Source: CAZSVI01 sp964610205 (GTDB lineage: Bacteria; Bacillota; Clostridia; DSM-8532). From it: 37,960 nt of DNA. A program made the translations under genes and the position numbers. Shown one piece after another: positions 1 through 8,434 of this stretch. Within the stretch, counting starts at the first letter, position 1. The number at the start of each line of letters is the position of its first letter. The stretch is taken from contig CAZSVI010000019.1 of NCBI GenBank assembly GCA_964610205.1, positions 1 to 37,960 on the forward strand, in the 5' to 3' direction. The notes beneath the pieces were generated by a model, which saw only the letters and a program-made list of their open reading frames with translations, did no database searches and had not been told where the DNA came from.

Positions 1-1077
1 CTCATTAACCTCACCCCCGAATTCTAGGATGATAGCCTCTATTTCATCCGGCGACGGCAGCAACGAACGAATATCCTCCGGCAAGCTCTCGTAGAAGGAG
101 TAAGTCGCCACACCGATTGGCTTATTGGTTGTTCTTAACGTATACTCGACCCTTGTACGGTTTTTGCTTTTACAGATGATTATACCGATTGAAGGGTTTT
201 CATCCGGCAGTTTCACGGTTTCATCCAACGCAGTCAGATAAAACTGCATTTTCCCCGCATATTCCGGGATAAACTCACCGATTTTCAAATCAATCGCAAT
301 CAGGCAACGCAGACGGCGGTGATACAGGAGCAAGTCGATATAATAATCCTCGTCCGCAACGTCAAGATGGTATTGGTTGCCGATGAAGCTGAAATCGCCG
401 CCCATCTCGGACAGAAACGCCCGAATGTTGTTGATGATTCCCGCTTCAAGCTCTGATTCGCTGTGTTTGATGCCCATCTCAATGAAATCAAAATTATAAT
501 CGTCCTTGACGGCGAGTTTGGCTTGGAGCCTGTATTTTTCAGGCACGGTTTCGTCAAAGTTGGTTTGATTGGTCAAATATTTAGCGAATGCTTGATTTTC
601 GATATTGTTGATCAGCACATCCTTTGTCCAGCCAAAGCGTTTTGTCATTTTAATATAGAATTCACGTTCGAGTGGGTCTTTGCATTTCTGCATAATAATG
701 ATGTTTTTCGTCCAGCTGATTTCTGCAACCAATGGCGGCAGAATTAAGTGTGTCTGCCCATGGGTTAATTCTGCAACCGATGGTTGCAGTTTTGCATTTT
801 GTGAATATTCAATATAAAAACTACGCATCAGCCAAAGGTTACGCGCCGAAAAACCCGCAACTCCGGGAAATTCTTTTTGAAGCTCTTTTGACAAAACCTC
901 AACGATTGATTTACCCCAGCCCTTTTCGCGCTGTTGATATTCGATTTCCTCACCGATTTCCCAATAAAGCTGGATTAACTCGGCATTGACTTTTTTCATC
1001 GCCTCATACTGGCGTCGATAAATGAGTTCCTTGATTTCTTTTATAAAACTACCGTATTCAGTGATGCTTTTATCCAT
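1..1077 (-). CDS. YhcG-type PDDEXK nuclease (DUF1016), 3' end outside window
   Basis: 359 codons read without a stop from ATG 1077 to the window edge, so the C-terminus lies outside; the family is usually about 350-380 aa, so little is missing. The start follows AAGGAGG at a good distance. The N-terminal half is the DUF1016 helical domain (LYWEIGEEI, EKGWGKSIVEVL, FSARNLWLMRSFY, LPWxH-like segment). The C-terminal half carries a PD-(D/E)XK nuclease core seen as YYIDLLLYHRRLRCLIAIDLK: an Asp on the first strand, then D-L-K. The family is known as Holliday-junction-resolvase-like nucleases often found beside restriction or mobile genes; a defence role here is inference. It lies alone next to degraded accessory genes. 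Confidence 0.9.
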   Translation of the reverse strand, partial: MDKSITEYGSFIKEIKELIYRRQYEAMKKVNAELIQLYWEIGEEIEYQQREKGWGKSIVEVLSKELQKEFPGVAGFSARNLWLMRSFYIEYSQNAKLQPSVAELTHGQTHLILPPLVAEISWTKNIIIMQKCKDPLEREFYIKMTKRFGWTKDVLINNIENQAFAKYLTNQTNFDETVPEKYRLQAKLAVKDDYNFDFIEMGIKHSESELEAGIINNIRAFLSEMGGDFSFIGNQYHLDVADEDYYIDLLLYHRRLRCLIAIDLKIGEFIPEYAGKMQFYLTALDETVKLPDENPSIGIIICKSKNRTRVEYTLRTTNKPIGVATYSFYESLPEDIRSLLPSPDEIEAIILEFGGEVNE

Positions 1078-1107
1078 TACCGTGTGCCTCCTTCGGGGTA
1101 ACTTTAC

Positions 1108-1804
1108 TTACCCAATTCTCTCGCTGTAAACCATAGTTACAACATCACGACGTATCAGTCCATCGATATTTTCTCGGTCAAAGATTGCGTTCACCTCTGC
1201 GATATGCGCAGCATATCCGGGGTCGGAGGGCAAAGGATCATGCGAATGGGATGTCATGTATGCAAGCCAGTATTCCCGCGAATAAAACATCGGGTTAGGA
1301 AACTCTCGAATAGTTGGGTTTGTGTAAAATACATCAGTTGATTGCTTACTGTGTTTGATACTGCTGCCCGCCCGGAGTATTGTTATATATCGCAACAACA
1401 AGACATTCGGGTTTCCCAATACGGTGACACTCTGTCCTGAATGCGTCAGGATTAAACCAATGCAGTACTTGCGCGCAGGTTATAACGTCCACGCTATGGT
1501 CTGGTAGCGTTGTTTTTTCTGCTGAACTGTCTATGATTTTGACATTTGGGTACGATGCAAGTGTAACGGAAAGTTGCTGCCGCATATCGGTGTTTGGCTC
1601 GACCGCGAATATGGTATGTCCGCGTCGAGCAAGAAGCTCAGTAAACTTTCCCGTTCCCGCGCCGACGTCGGCGAATACCGCATTCGGCGGCACAAGCGAG
1701 CATATGTAGTCTATGACCGCATCGGGGTATCCCGGACGCGCCTTGGCATAAGCCTGAGCCTTGCCGGTAAATTTTTCGGTGTTGACTATTACTTTCTTCT
1801 CCAT
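1108..1804 (-). pseudogene. Class I SAM-dependent methyltransferase, frameshifted
   Basis: The N-terminal part contains the Rossmann SAM-binding motif VFADVGAGTGKFTELLARRG, followed by FAVEPNTDMR (motif II acidic residue) and VDVITCAQVLHWF (motif IV/post region), typical of Methyltransf_11/25 enzymes acting on small molecules. The frame stops at about 1346 after QQYQTQ. The expected C-terminal segment (DVFYTNPTIREFPNPMF through DVVTMVYSERIG, stop at 1108) continues in another frame. One indel around 1345-1358 therefore splits a gene of about 230 aa. The start is taken as the ATG at 1804, which is in frame with the acetyltransferase upstream, with no stop between them. The substrate is unknown. 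Confidence 0.75.
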
Positions 1805-2274
1805 ATACGCAAGCGTAATAGCTCCACCGCTCTGCTCCCGCCGTTCGCCGGTATCTGCATATCCGGCTTTTTCATAGCAACGGCGGTTGGCGGATTCGTC
1901 AACAGGAAAATCCAAATTCCAGCGTGAAGCGCTCGGGAATTCAGCCTCACAGAGTAAAATAGCTCGGCTGGCTATACCCTTGTTCTGCAGTTCTGGTAAT
2001 ATATAAACCCGTGCAAGAAAATACTCACCGGGCAGACCATTCCGCTCCCAAGCGGCAATGCCGCCAACCAAGACGCCGTCTGCGATTATTTGAACACCTT
2101 ACAATTCGGGCGTTCCAGCCACCGTAGAATTTCATCCGTGCCGCGCAGATAGGGGCTGCCTTCGTCTTGGTATATGTCATACAACCGTTTGAAGGCTTTT
2201 TGCTGGATGGCAACCAGCGCCTCCGCATCGGCGGCGATTGCCGGTTGTAGTATTACATTGATACTATTGCTCAC
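1805..2274 (-). pseudogene. GNAT-family N-acetyltransferase, frameshifted and running into the next gene
   Basis: A GTG start at 2274 is preceded by GGAG. The first segment (INVILQPAIAADAEALVAIQ... to RPNCKVFK) then meets TAA near 2086. The continuation IIADGVLVGGIAAW, followed by the acetyl-CoA binding stretch ARVYILPELQNKGIASRAIL and the typical C-terminal NRRCYEKAGY, is in another frame. Adding one A to the AAA run at 2089-2091 would restore a continuous GNAT. The end is ill-defined: the frame has no stop before the methyltransferase. It presumably acetylated a small amine, but the substrate cannot be inferred. Confidence 0.75.
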
Positions 2275-2326
2275 AACTAACACCACTCCAGTACAAGTAA
2301 AATTGTTGCCTTTTTGGCAAGCGTAG

Positions 2327-2802
2327 TTATAGGAAAAGTTCAAACTCAAACTCATGCCGCAGAGGGATGTTATCCAAACCTACAAGCGGGATAGACGGCT
2401 TCAATTCCCTTGATTTCTCCAACGCATTTATATGAACATCTCGTAAAGAAAACCCAAAACGCTGGTAGAATCTTATGGCATGTGTATTATCGTTTGTTGT
2501 TATAAGCCATAAACGGCGGCAGAGGTTCTTCTTTGCGGTCTCAACGACTGCCGTAATAAGACTTGAGCCGACGCCTTTATTTTCAGTTAAGCTGTTTAAC
2601 GATGTGATTTCACATTCGCCGTCTGAAATCCTATATGTAACAGCGCCGCAAAAGTTTTTTTATCATCGACAGCCACAAATCCGGGAAGAGCGGAAGTGTC
2701 CCAGACATGACCTTTGCTGACAATCAACGGCCCTGTCCATTCATCTTTTATCAGCTCATTTACTATAGGTCGATAATTCGAGTCGATTGGTATTATCCTC
2801 AT
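2327..2802 (-). pseudogene. GNAT-family N-acetyltransferase, single-base frameshift
   Basis: The ATG at 2802 (MRIIPIDSNYRPIVNELI) is preceded by GGAGG and overlaps the stop of the HAD gene upstream, which suggests translational coupling. The segment up to DDKKTF is in one frame. The remainder (CGAVTYRISDGECEITSL, the coenzyme-A loop ENKGVGSSLITAVVETA, and THAIRFYQRFGF) is in another, ending at TAA 2327-2329. One extra T in the T4 run (minus strand; AAAA at 2650-2653 on the + strand) would repair it to about 158 aa. The motif order and the Q/R-x-x-G-x-G/A-type loop identify the GNAT fold; the substrate is unknown. Confidence 0.75.
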
Positions 2803-3062
2803 AACACATATTCCTCCAGCCATTTTGCTACACCGTCTTCATCGCAATCGCCGCAAACATAATCGGCGACAGCCTTAACCTCGTCGAGTGCATTGGTGAC
2901 GGCCACCTTGATGCCGCATATACGAAGCATTTCGATGTCGTTACAGTCGTCACCAAAAGCAGCAACTTCGTTCAGCGAAACGTTAAAATCGCTGACAGTT
3001 TTGTCATGGCGAAGCAGAGTATTATCAAGGTCTGTGACAATCATTTTTATAGCTTTCTTCAT
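2799..3062 (-). pseudogene. HAD-superfamily (Cof-type) phosphatase with the middle deleted in frame
   Basis: This 87-aa open frame begins with HAD motif I, MIVTDLDNTLLRHDK (nucleophile DxD). After fewer than 30 residues it jumps to motif IV, AAFGDDCNDIEMLRICGIKVAV, and the usual Cof C-terminus ADYVCGDCDEDGVAKWLEE. Full Cof/YkrA-type phosphatases have about 260-280 aa, so roughly 170-190 residues, including motifs II and III and the cap domain, are absent although the frame is kept. Without motif II/III residues it is unlikely to be catalytic. The start ATG 3062 has AGG a few bases upstream, and its stop overlaps the next GNAT start. Confidence 0.7.
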
Positions 3063-3085
3063 AAAACCTCACAATGCAATATTTA

Positions 3086-3538
3086 TCACAACCGCTTTAT
3101 AAATCCCGTTTTATCTTCGCTGTTGAATCCGTTATTACGATAGAAATTCAACGTGCTTTCCTTTTTTGAACCGGTCAGCAGCATTATTTTGTAGCATCCA
3201 TGTTGCTTGGCAATTTCAGACGCATGATTCACAATTAACGAGGCAAAGCCCTTCCCTCTGTAGTCATTGTGCGTTACAACATTCTCAATTAACGCATATG
3301 GGCGTAGGTTATGAGTTAAGTTTTCTATGATGACCAATGTAACTGACGAAACTATTTTTCCGTCAATCTCTAAAACAAGAATATGATAATTGTCATCGTT
3401 GGCAAATCGGCGAAGCATTTCACGCCACGTCGTCATATTCTGTTCTTCAGTCGGAGGGTATGACGTGAGATGATTGAAATACAAATCTTTCAATGCTTCT
3501 GCATCGCTTATAGCCACTTTTCTTATGTTCACGCTCAT
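3086..3538 (-). CDS. GNAT-family N-acetyltransferase
   Basis: Intact, about 150 aa. The ATG at 3538 (MSVNIRKVAISDAEALKDLY) is preferred over an upstream start because GGGGGTG lies just before it. The fold is shown by the N-terminal IRKVAISDAEAL strand-helix, the central VSSVTLVIIENL strand, the acetyl-CoA loop NVVTHNDYRGKGFASLIVNHA, and the C-terminal TLNFYRNNGFN. Compared with its neighbours it has no frameshift. It lies 23 bp upstream of the HAD remnant in the same direction. The substrate is not predictable; similar enzymes acetylate amines, antibiotics or protein N-termini. Confidence 0.85.
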   Translation of the reverse strand: MSVNIRKVAISDAEALKDLYFNHLTSYPPTEEQNMTTWREMLRRFANDDNYHILVLEIDGKIVSSVTLVIIENLTHNLRPYALIENVVTHNDYRGKGFASLIVNHASEIAKQHGCYKIMLLTGSKKESTLNFYRNNGFNSEDKTGFIKRL

Positions 3539-3695
3539 TACGTCACCCCCACGACCTGACAATACGACCTTTTTTCTTTATAACAAAGTTTACCACAAAA
3601 CGCCTTCAAATACAAACTTCCTCGCTCGTTGGAAAAACCATATGGATATCTCCAAAGCCTTGTGGTATCTTGTCTTGCTGAAGGGAGATGGTCAA

Positions 3696-4543
3696 ATGAA
3701 GAAGCAAATTATCGCAGTAATTACCGTTGCCGCCTGTGTCGCGCTGTGTGCCTCCGTGTGGCCACGGAGCGCCGAGGTGGAGAGTTTGCCCGCCGAGCCG
3801 GTAAAAACCGCCGTAAACGCCGAAATTGAGGCTCGGTCATCGGAAACGCCACATATTTTTATCTCTGAAGGTATGCCTGTGCTTGAATCAAAACCTATCG
3901 CAGAAAGCAACTCTATGAAAACGGAGATAATGGCAGAAAAAGAAACAGAAAAACAAGCGACAATGCAGACGGCGCAATCTGTCAAGCCAACCACATCATC
4001 CTCCGAACCGTACAATGGGGATGTTCGTTTCATAGACGGTGAGAAGCAAATCTACCTCCTTGTCTTCGGCTGGATCAAGGATGAGGGCGGCGGTAGTGTC
4101 GGAACGATGGTCGGCAATCCAAATGACCAGCTTACCGGCCACAAAGTTGGTATAATGGGAGGCGGCACAACCGTTGACGGCAAAGGCGACATCAATAAAA
4201 TGGTCGGCATCATGGGCAGCGGCGACGATCCTGCCAACGACAACCCCGTCCCCGGCACAAAAAATATATCGACGGGGTCCTTTATGTGTGGGTACCGGGC
4301 TTCGGATATGTTGCGCACAGCGGCGACAATGTCGTCACCTACGCCGAGGACATGTATGAGTCGGGCGTCAAGATCGGAATTATGGGTGGTGATGAATGTT
4401 CGTCGAACGCGCCGACAACCTCACCTGCATCAGAACAGCCAGAATCAACAGGCGATGTCATTTACATTGAGCTTCAACCGCCGGTGACGAAAGACAGCAC
4501 TCCACCGGCATATAAGCCAAACGGAGAGCCATATCATCCGTGA
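3696..4543 (+). pseudogene. DUF6550-like secreted protein of a mobile module, frameshifted
   Basis: The ATG at 3696 follows AAGGGAG. It encodes a signal-peptide-like N-terminus (KKQIIAVITVAACVALCAS), a low-complexity Ala/Glu/Thr-rich stretch, and Gly-rich repeats containing GIMGGG/GIMGSG. The frame breaks in a run of six A residues at 4259-4264. One extra A gives KKYIDGVLYVWVPGFGYVAHSGDN and continues to TGA 4541-4543 (...NGEPYHP). The combined ~280 aa protein resembles the DUF6550 family, which I know from clostridial conjugative elements next to the sigma-like and relaxase genes, as here. The function is unknown. The GC content is clearly higher than in the flagellar region, in keeping with transfer. 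Confidence 0.7.
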
Positions 4544-4714
4544 GCAATACTCAAAGCAGAGCGCTCGACTAAGAAAGCTGGGCGCATTTTCTTTCCGCTG
4601 TTCGTTATCGCGCTACTCTGAAGCTGTCAGCTACTCTAAAACTGTTCGGCGTCGATGGATTTGACACGCTGTGAGCGGACTTGCTGTGCCTGTTGGAACT
4701 ACTTCGCCCTCGCT

Positions 4715-4742
4715 TTGCGCCACTTGCGTTTCGTGATATAAT
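4715..4742 (+). promoter_or_regulatory. Promoter of the sigma-like/RepA/MobC module
   Basis: TATAAT at 4737-4742 is preceded by a weak -35 TTGCGC (4715-4720) with a 16-bp spacer. It lies 32 bp before the start of the next gene. Confidence 0.55.
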
Positions 4743-4774
4743 TTTACAAAACATGTCGAAAGCGAGGCGGCTCG

Positions 4775-5614
4775 ATGAAAAAGAAGAAAAAGACGCTGCT
4801 CGACCTTGACCGTGTACCGACGCTCGATGAGCTCCGGGTGTACTTCAGGGAAGAAAATGACTTCTCCGCCGCGGCATATATTGATATGGACTATGACAAG
4901 CTGGATTCCGAGAGCGTGGAAATGCTCGAACACATAAAAGGTCTGATGGATAAAAAGTGGGAGCCGCTGTCGCGCGAGATGGGACTCAAGTCCGACTCGT
5001 CATATTACGGCAAGGACAATCCGCTCATCGCCATGCGCGACAACATGGAAAATCTCGTCGCCGGAGGCGTGATGAAGCTGCTCACAGAAAAGCCGGAGCT
5101 GGCCGCCGAGATATTGGAGTCATACATGGACGACCCTGACGTCGAAAAACACGCCGACGACTTTCTGAATAACGCCGTCAAAACGGCGATGCAGGTCATG
5201 AACTATGAGGAGATGGCACAGGCTGTTCATGTGAACGCCGCATACGAGGATTTCAATCATGATAAATTCAACAACTACCGCTCCAAAGACTTTAACCGCA
5301 AATGGAATCATACCCGTTCTAAAATAGAAACCGTCTCGCTGAATGAGATGGAGGACTCCGTCAACGACGAAGGCGAAAGCGCTCCCATGCAGGTGGCAGA
5401 TACCTCTGTGAATGTCGAGGATGAAGTTATCGCCAGCCTTACCGGCGATAACTTCTGGGACAGCATCTCCGAAGATGACCGCGCACTGCTCCGAATGCGT
5501 ATGAGCGGCAAGACCCAGCAGGAGATTGCTGATGCACTCGGATACAAAACGCACAGCGCCGTCACCAAACGGCTGCAGAAGTTAAAAGAGATGTTTGAGA
5601 ACAGCGATAAATAA
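4775..5614 (+). CDS. Sigma-70 region-4-like HTH protein of a mobile element
   Basis: 279 aa; start ATG 4775 after GAGG. The N-terminal ~190 residues are acidic and helical without a recognisable catalytic motif. The last ~55 residues, FWDSISEDDRALLRMRMSGK followed by TQQEIADALGYKTHSAVTKRLQKLK, form a helix-turn-helix of the sigma-70 region 4 type. There is no sigma region 2, so it is probably a DNA-binding regulator rather than a complete sigma factor, although such proteins are often annotated as sigma factors. It stands between DUF6550 and the RepA-like ATPase, the order seen in clostridial integrative elements, and is followed by two terminator-like hairpins. Confidence 0.75.
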   Translation: MKKKKKTLLDLDRVPTLDELRVYFREENDFSAAAYIDMDYDKLDSESVEMLEHIKGLMDKKWEPLSREMGLKSDSSYYGKDNPLIAMRDNMENLVAGGVMKLLTEKPELAAEILESYMDDPDVEKHADDFLNNAVKTAMQVMNYEEMAQAVHVNAAYEDFNHDKFNNYRSKDFNRKWNHTRSKIETVSLNEMEDSVNDEGESAPMQVADTSVNVEDEVIASLTGDNFWDSISEDDRALLRMRMSGKTQQEIADALGYKTHSAVTKRLQKLKEMFENSDK

Positions 5615-5619
5615 TAATG

Positions 5620-5650
5620 TGCCTGCCGGTGTGTTCGGCGGGCATATTAT
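5620..5650 (+). terminator. Terminator-like hairpin after the sigma-like gene
   Basis: TGCCTGCCG (5620-5628) pairs with CGGCGGGCA (5636-5644) with one G-U pair. The tail TATTATTATG is only partly U-rich. Confidence 0.55.
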
Positions 5651-5731
5651 TATGAAAATATTTTATCTCCGCAGGAACAATCCGTTTCCCTTATGTCGTA
5701 AGCAGGTAGAGGAAAACCCAAATATATGTTG

Positions 5732-5760
5732 AGCATCCGCTGAAAGTGCGGGTGCTTTTT
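5732..5760 (+). terminator. Rho-independent terminator upstream of the RepA-like gene
   Basis: AGCATCCGC (5732-5740) pairs with GCGGGTGCT (5748-5756) and is followed by TTTTT. It separates the sigma-like gene from the ATPase, so the latter may need its own promoter or depend on read-through; the latter would make this a control point. Confidence 0.7.
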
Positions 5761-5806
5761 CTGTTGAGGTTTTTTTTAAAACCAATACGAACGGGAGGAT
5801 AACAAA

Positions 5807-6988
5807 TTGGGCAACGAAATCAAAAAGAAAGGAGCGCCGAGCTTCGACACCATCGACGGCGCGACTCTGATGAGTACGCCGCTCCAACCGCTGCGCTTCG
5901 TGGTGGACAGTCTCATCTCGCAGGGGATTCATGTCCTCGCCGGTTCCCCGAAGGTCGGCAAGTCGTGGCTGGCGCTCTGGCTCGCGGTTATGATGGCCAA
6001 GGGCGAGCCGGTCTGGGGAATGCCAACTCGCCAGGGCACAACGCTGTACCTCTGCCTTGAGGACAGCAGACTTCGTATCCAGAACCGGCTGTTTGAAATC
6101 ATGGAGGACGCGCCGCCCAGCGTCCACTTCTGCACCGACACCTTCATCATTGGTAACGGTCTTGAGGAACGCATCGAAACCTTTGTCGCCGAGCATCCCG
6201 ACACAACGCTCATCATCATCGACACGTTGCAGATGGTCAGAGGCTCAGGCTACGACAACACCTACGCCAACGATTACCGCGACCTGTCCATTCTGAAAAA
6301 GCTGGCGGACAAGCACGGCGTCGCAATCCTGCTCATCCATCATCTTCGCAAGGAGGGCGCAGACGATGTGTTCAACCGCATCTCGGGTACGACGGGTGTG
6401 CAGGGCGCTGTCGATTCAAGCTTCACGCTCATCGAGGATAAGCACGGCAGCGGCAAGGCGAAGCTCTCCTGCAACGGCAGGGATATCGAGTATCGGGAAA
6501 TCACACTTAAACGCAACGAGGATAACGTCTGGGAGAAGGTGTCGGACAGCCGAGAGCAGCCGGAGCTTCTCGGCGACGCCATTATTTCTCTTCTCTCTGA
6601 ATTTATGAAATCAGCTGCTCACTTCATCGGCACTCCAACGGAGCTGGCGGACAGGCTGCATGCTCAGAGCGGCGAGAAAATCTCACCTAAGAAAATATCC
6701 CAGCGTATTCTGCAAAACGCTGACACACTTATATCAGCCGGAATCAGCTTCGACATTCGGCGCAGTAACGGAAAGCGTCTCATCGAGCTATACCGTGCCG
6801 ACGGTGACGATAGTGCCGATAAAACGGGGTCTTATACAGATACCCCCAATATCGTCCCTGTCGACCCTGTATGCGGAGGCACGGATAGAGAAGCTCTCCC
6901 TTTGGGAGAGGCAAGCAAAGCGTCCGGCTATACGCCGTCCGCATCAAGCGGGGCGCTGCCCCACACCCCAGTGACGAAAGGAGCATGA
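5807..6988 (+). CDS. RepA-like AAA ATPase (KaiC/RecA-fold, plasmid helicase type)
   Basis: 393 aa. The TTG start at 5807 is chosen because GGGAGG lies 8 bp upstream. The RecA/DnaB-type core is clear: Walker A GSPKVGKSWLALW (about residues 45-57), Walker B TLIIIDTLQMV, and the sensor-like AILLIHHLRK. RepA-type hexameric helicases of this family unwind at plasmid or element origins. The C-terminal ~120 residues contain a winged-helix-like part (TPTELADRLHAQSGEKISPKKISQR interrupted by a loop) and a low-complexity tail. It ends 1 bp before mobC, so the two are one operon. High GC like its neighbours. Confidence 0.82.
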   Translation: MGNEIKKKGAPSFDTIDGATLMSTPLQPLRFVVDSLISQGIHVLAGSPKVGKSWLALWLAVMMAKGEPVWGMPTRQGTTLYLCLEDSRLRIQNRLFEIMEDAPPSVHFCTDTFIIGNGLEERIETFVAEHPDTTLIIIDTLQMVRGSGYDNTYANDYRDLSILKKLADKHGVAILLIHHLRKEGADDVFNRISGTTGVQGAVDSSFTLIEDKHGSGKAKLSCNGRDIEYREITLKRNEDNVWEKVSDSREQPELLGDAIISLLSEFMKSAAHFIGTPTELADRLHAQSGEKISPKKISQRILQNADTLISAGISFDIRRSNGKRLIELYRADGDDSADKTGSYTDTPNIVPVDPVCGGTDREALPLGEASKASGYTPSASSGALPHTPVTKGA

Positions 6989-6989
6989 C

Positions 6990-7304
6990 ATGGAGAAATT
7001 GAAGGATAAGAAATTCGCGTTTCGGGTAAGCGAGCGAGACTTGAATCAGATAAGAATTAAGGCGAAACGGGCAAGGCTGACCGTCACAGATTACCTCGTT
7101 ATCTCGGCTCTGAACAAGGAAATCGTCGTCATCGACGGCGTGGAATCGCTCATTTCTCAGATGAAAGCGGTCGGCAAAAACCTCAACCAGCTCACCACGC
7201 TGGCGCACAAGGGCAGGATTCAGGCGGTCAGGTTGGACGATGTCAGGGAGAGCTTCGGCGATATCGCCGCCGCTATTCGTGACCTGACCGGGGAGGTAAA
7301 GTGA
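6990..7304 (+). CDS. mobC: MobC-like relaxosome protein
   Basis: 104 aa; start ATG 6990 with AAAGGAG upstream. The N-terminus has the ribbon-helix-helix-like pattern KKFAFRVSERDLNQIRIKAK followed by LTVTDYLVISAL. The C-terminal half has the MobC family signature, MKAVGKNLNQLTTLAHKGRI. MobC proteins bind oriT next to the nick site and help the relaxase open the DNA. The stop overlaps the ATG of the relaxase gene by one base, as usual for this pair, but that relaxase is destroyed by an IS remnant. Confidence 0.85.
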   Translation: MEKLKDKKFAFRVSERDLNQIRIKAKRARLTVTDYLVISALNKEIVVIDGVESLISQMKAVGKNLNQLTTLAHKGRIQAVRLDDVRESFGDIAAAIRDLTGEVK

Positions 7305-7345
7305 TGGCGACGCTCACACGAGTCAAGGTAAAGCACGCCATGAAG
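7304..7345 (+). pseudogene. Relaxase gene, only the first ~14 codons remain
   Basis: An ATG overlapping the mobC stop starts MATLTRVKVKHAMK. The position (directly after mobC, overlapping) is that of the relaxase in mobilisation modules. After this the DNA becomes the left end of an IS3-family element, and no further relaxase sequence is present to the right. Assignment as a relaxase rests on context only. Confidence 0.5.
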
Positions 7346-7545
7346 TATAGTGGAGTTGCTGGACACGCAGAAAGGCACTATAATAATACTTGAAGGGGGC
7401 GTAACCAGCATGAATACAAGGAAAAAATATACACCGGAATACAAGAAAGAAATTGTGAAATTAGTAACTGAAACAGGCAAAAAACCTGCCCAGGTGGCAA
7501 AAGATATTGGCGTACATGAGGCAACTTTATATAAATGTATATGAA
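7346..7545 (+). mobile_element. IS3-family insertion sequence remnant (left end and truncated orfA)
   Basis: The start of the element is near TATAGTGGAGTTGCTGGACA (7346 on). The orfA ATG at 7410 follows AAGGGGG and encodes NTRKKYTPEYKKEIVKLVTE, then KPAQVAKDIGVHEATLYK, the typical HTH_Tnp_1 N-terminus of IS3 OrfA. The frame is cut at about codon 44, where a tryptophan-containing segment would follow, and the downstream DNA is unrelated (adenosine-deaminase-like gene). OrfB and the right end are missing, so this is a one-ended relic. The junction near 7545 marks a deletion or rearrangement between the mobilisation module and the cassette array. Confidence 0.75.
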
Positions 7546-8434
7546 TGATTCAAGCCTGTTTTGCGTATTACATCAAGTTCGTCAACATTCATTAAATTAC
7601 AATTAAATAAATTAAGGTACTCTTGTGAAATGTTCTGATTAAATATTAACAAATCATCGGTATTTATTGTTATAGGTATTGCATAATCATAAAGTTTTCT
7701 TATTGGGTGATTAGCATAACTATCAACGAGCTTCAACATAATGTTACTTGTTGGACAAACATTAAGCTGAATTTTGTTGTCAGCTAACCATTTCATTATT
7801 TGTACTGATTGTGTAGCAGCAATCCCATGATGTACTTCATTAAGTTCTAATTCTTCCACCGCTTCCATTACATCATCTGCACTTCCAAATTCGCCAACAT
7901 GTGCTTTTAGTCTTAATCCTGAAGCCTTTGCACGTTTATATATAGGTTTAAAATTCTTAATTGATTGAGCAAATTCGTTATTACATATATCAACTGATTT
8001 AAACCAGCCATATGAGAGTATCTCATCAATCCTATTAAGAACATAACCAATCTCACATTCACGCCCTAATGCCAGTTCAGGAAAAAACTCAGAGTCAGGG
8101 GCATAATGTTGATGTAATTCATTCACTGTATTACAAAACGACTCCATGTTTCCTAACGAATCTATTTCCCCTATACCAAAACTTAGTGACAACACTTTGA
8201 TATTATCTTTACGAGCTTGTGCAAAAGAAGCTTCAATACGCTTTAAATAACCTTGAATTCCAGCACAGTGGCACTTACATTATTTTCAAACCACTGCTGC
8301 ATTTGATATAATGTCTCAAATGGCTTATTTGGCGGTTCAATTTTTACATTCGCCCATGCTGCAATATATTCAAGATTTCCGCCACGTCCGGCATGGTTAT
8401 GTAAATCGCTCTTAGGAATTTAAATAACGAGCAT
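7546..8434 (-). pseudogene. Adenosine deaminase-like protein, broken three ways
   Basis: The sequence shows metal-dependent amidohydrolase motifs of the adenosine deaminase family: SDLHNHAGRGG near the N-terminus (HxH zinc ligands), LRLKAHVGEFG (zinc-binding His and catalytic Glu), EVHHGIAATQS (HG motif) and PITINTDDLLIF (paired Asp). Three lesions are visible: an in-frame TAA at 8420-8422 four codons after the ATG at 8434, a frameshift near 8270-8285 between the HNH-like and RIEASF parts, and loss of the C-terminal end at the IS3 junction. The ATG directly follows the yoeB stop, so it may have been co-transcribed with the toxin genes or been its own cassette. It may have deaminated a purine nucleoside. 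Confidence 0.75.

Noticed and set aside
3629..3695. In-frame upstream extension of the DUF6550 gene (MDISKALWYLVLL...)
   Set aside because: The ATG at 3696 has a good ribosome binding site and is followed by a signal peptide; the extension would hide it.
1..7300. Complete ICE or plasmid
   Set aside because: Only sigma-like, RepA-like and MobC genes remain; the relaxase is truncated and no type IV secretion genes are present.
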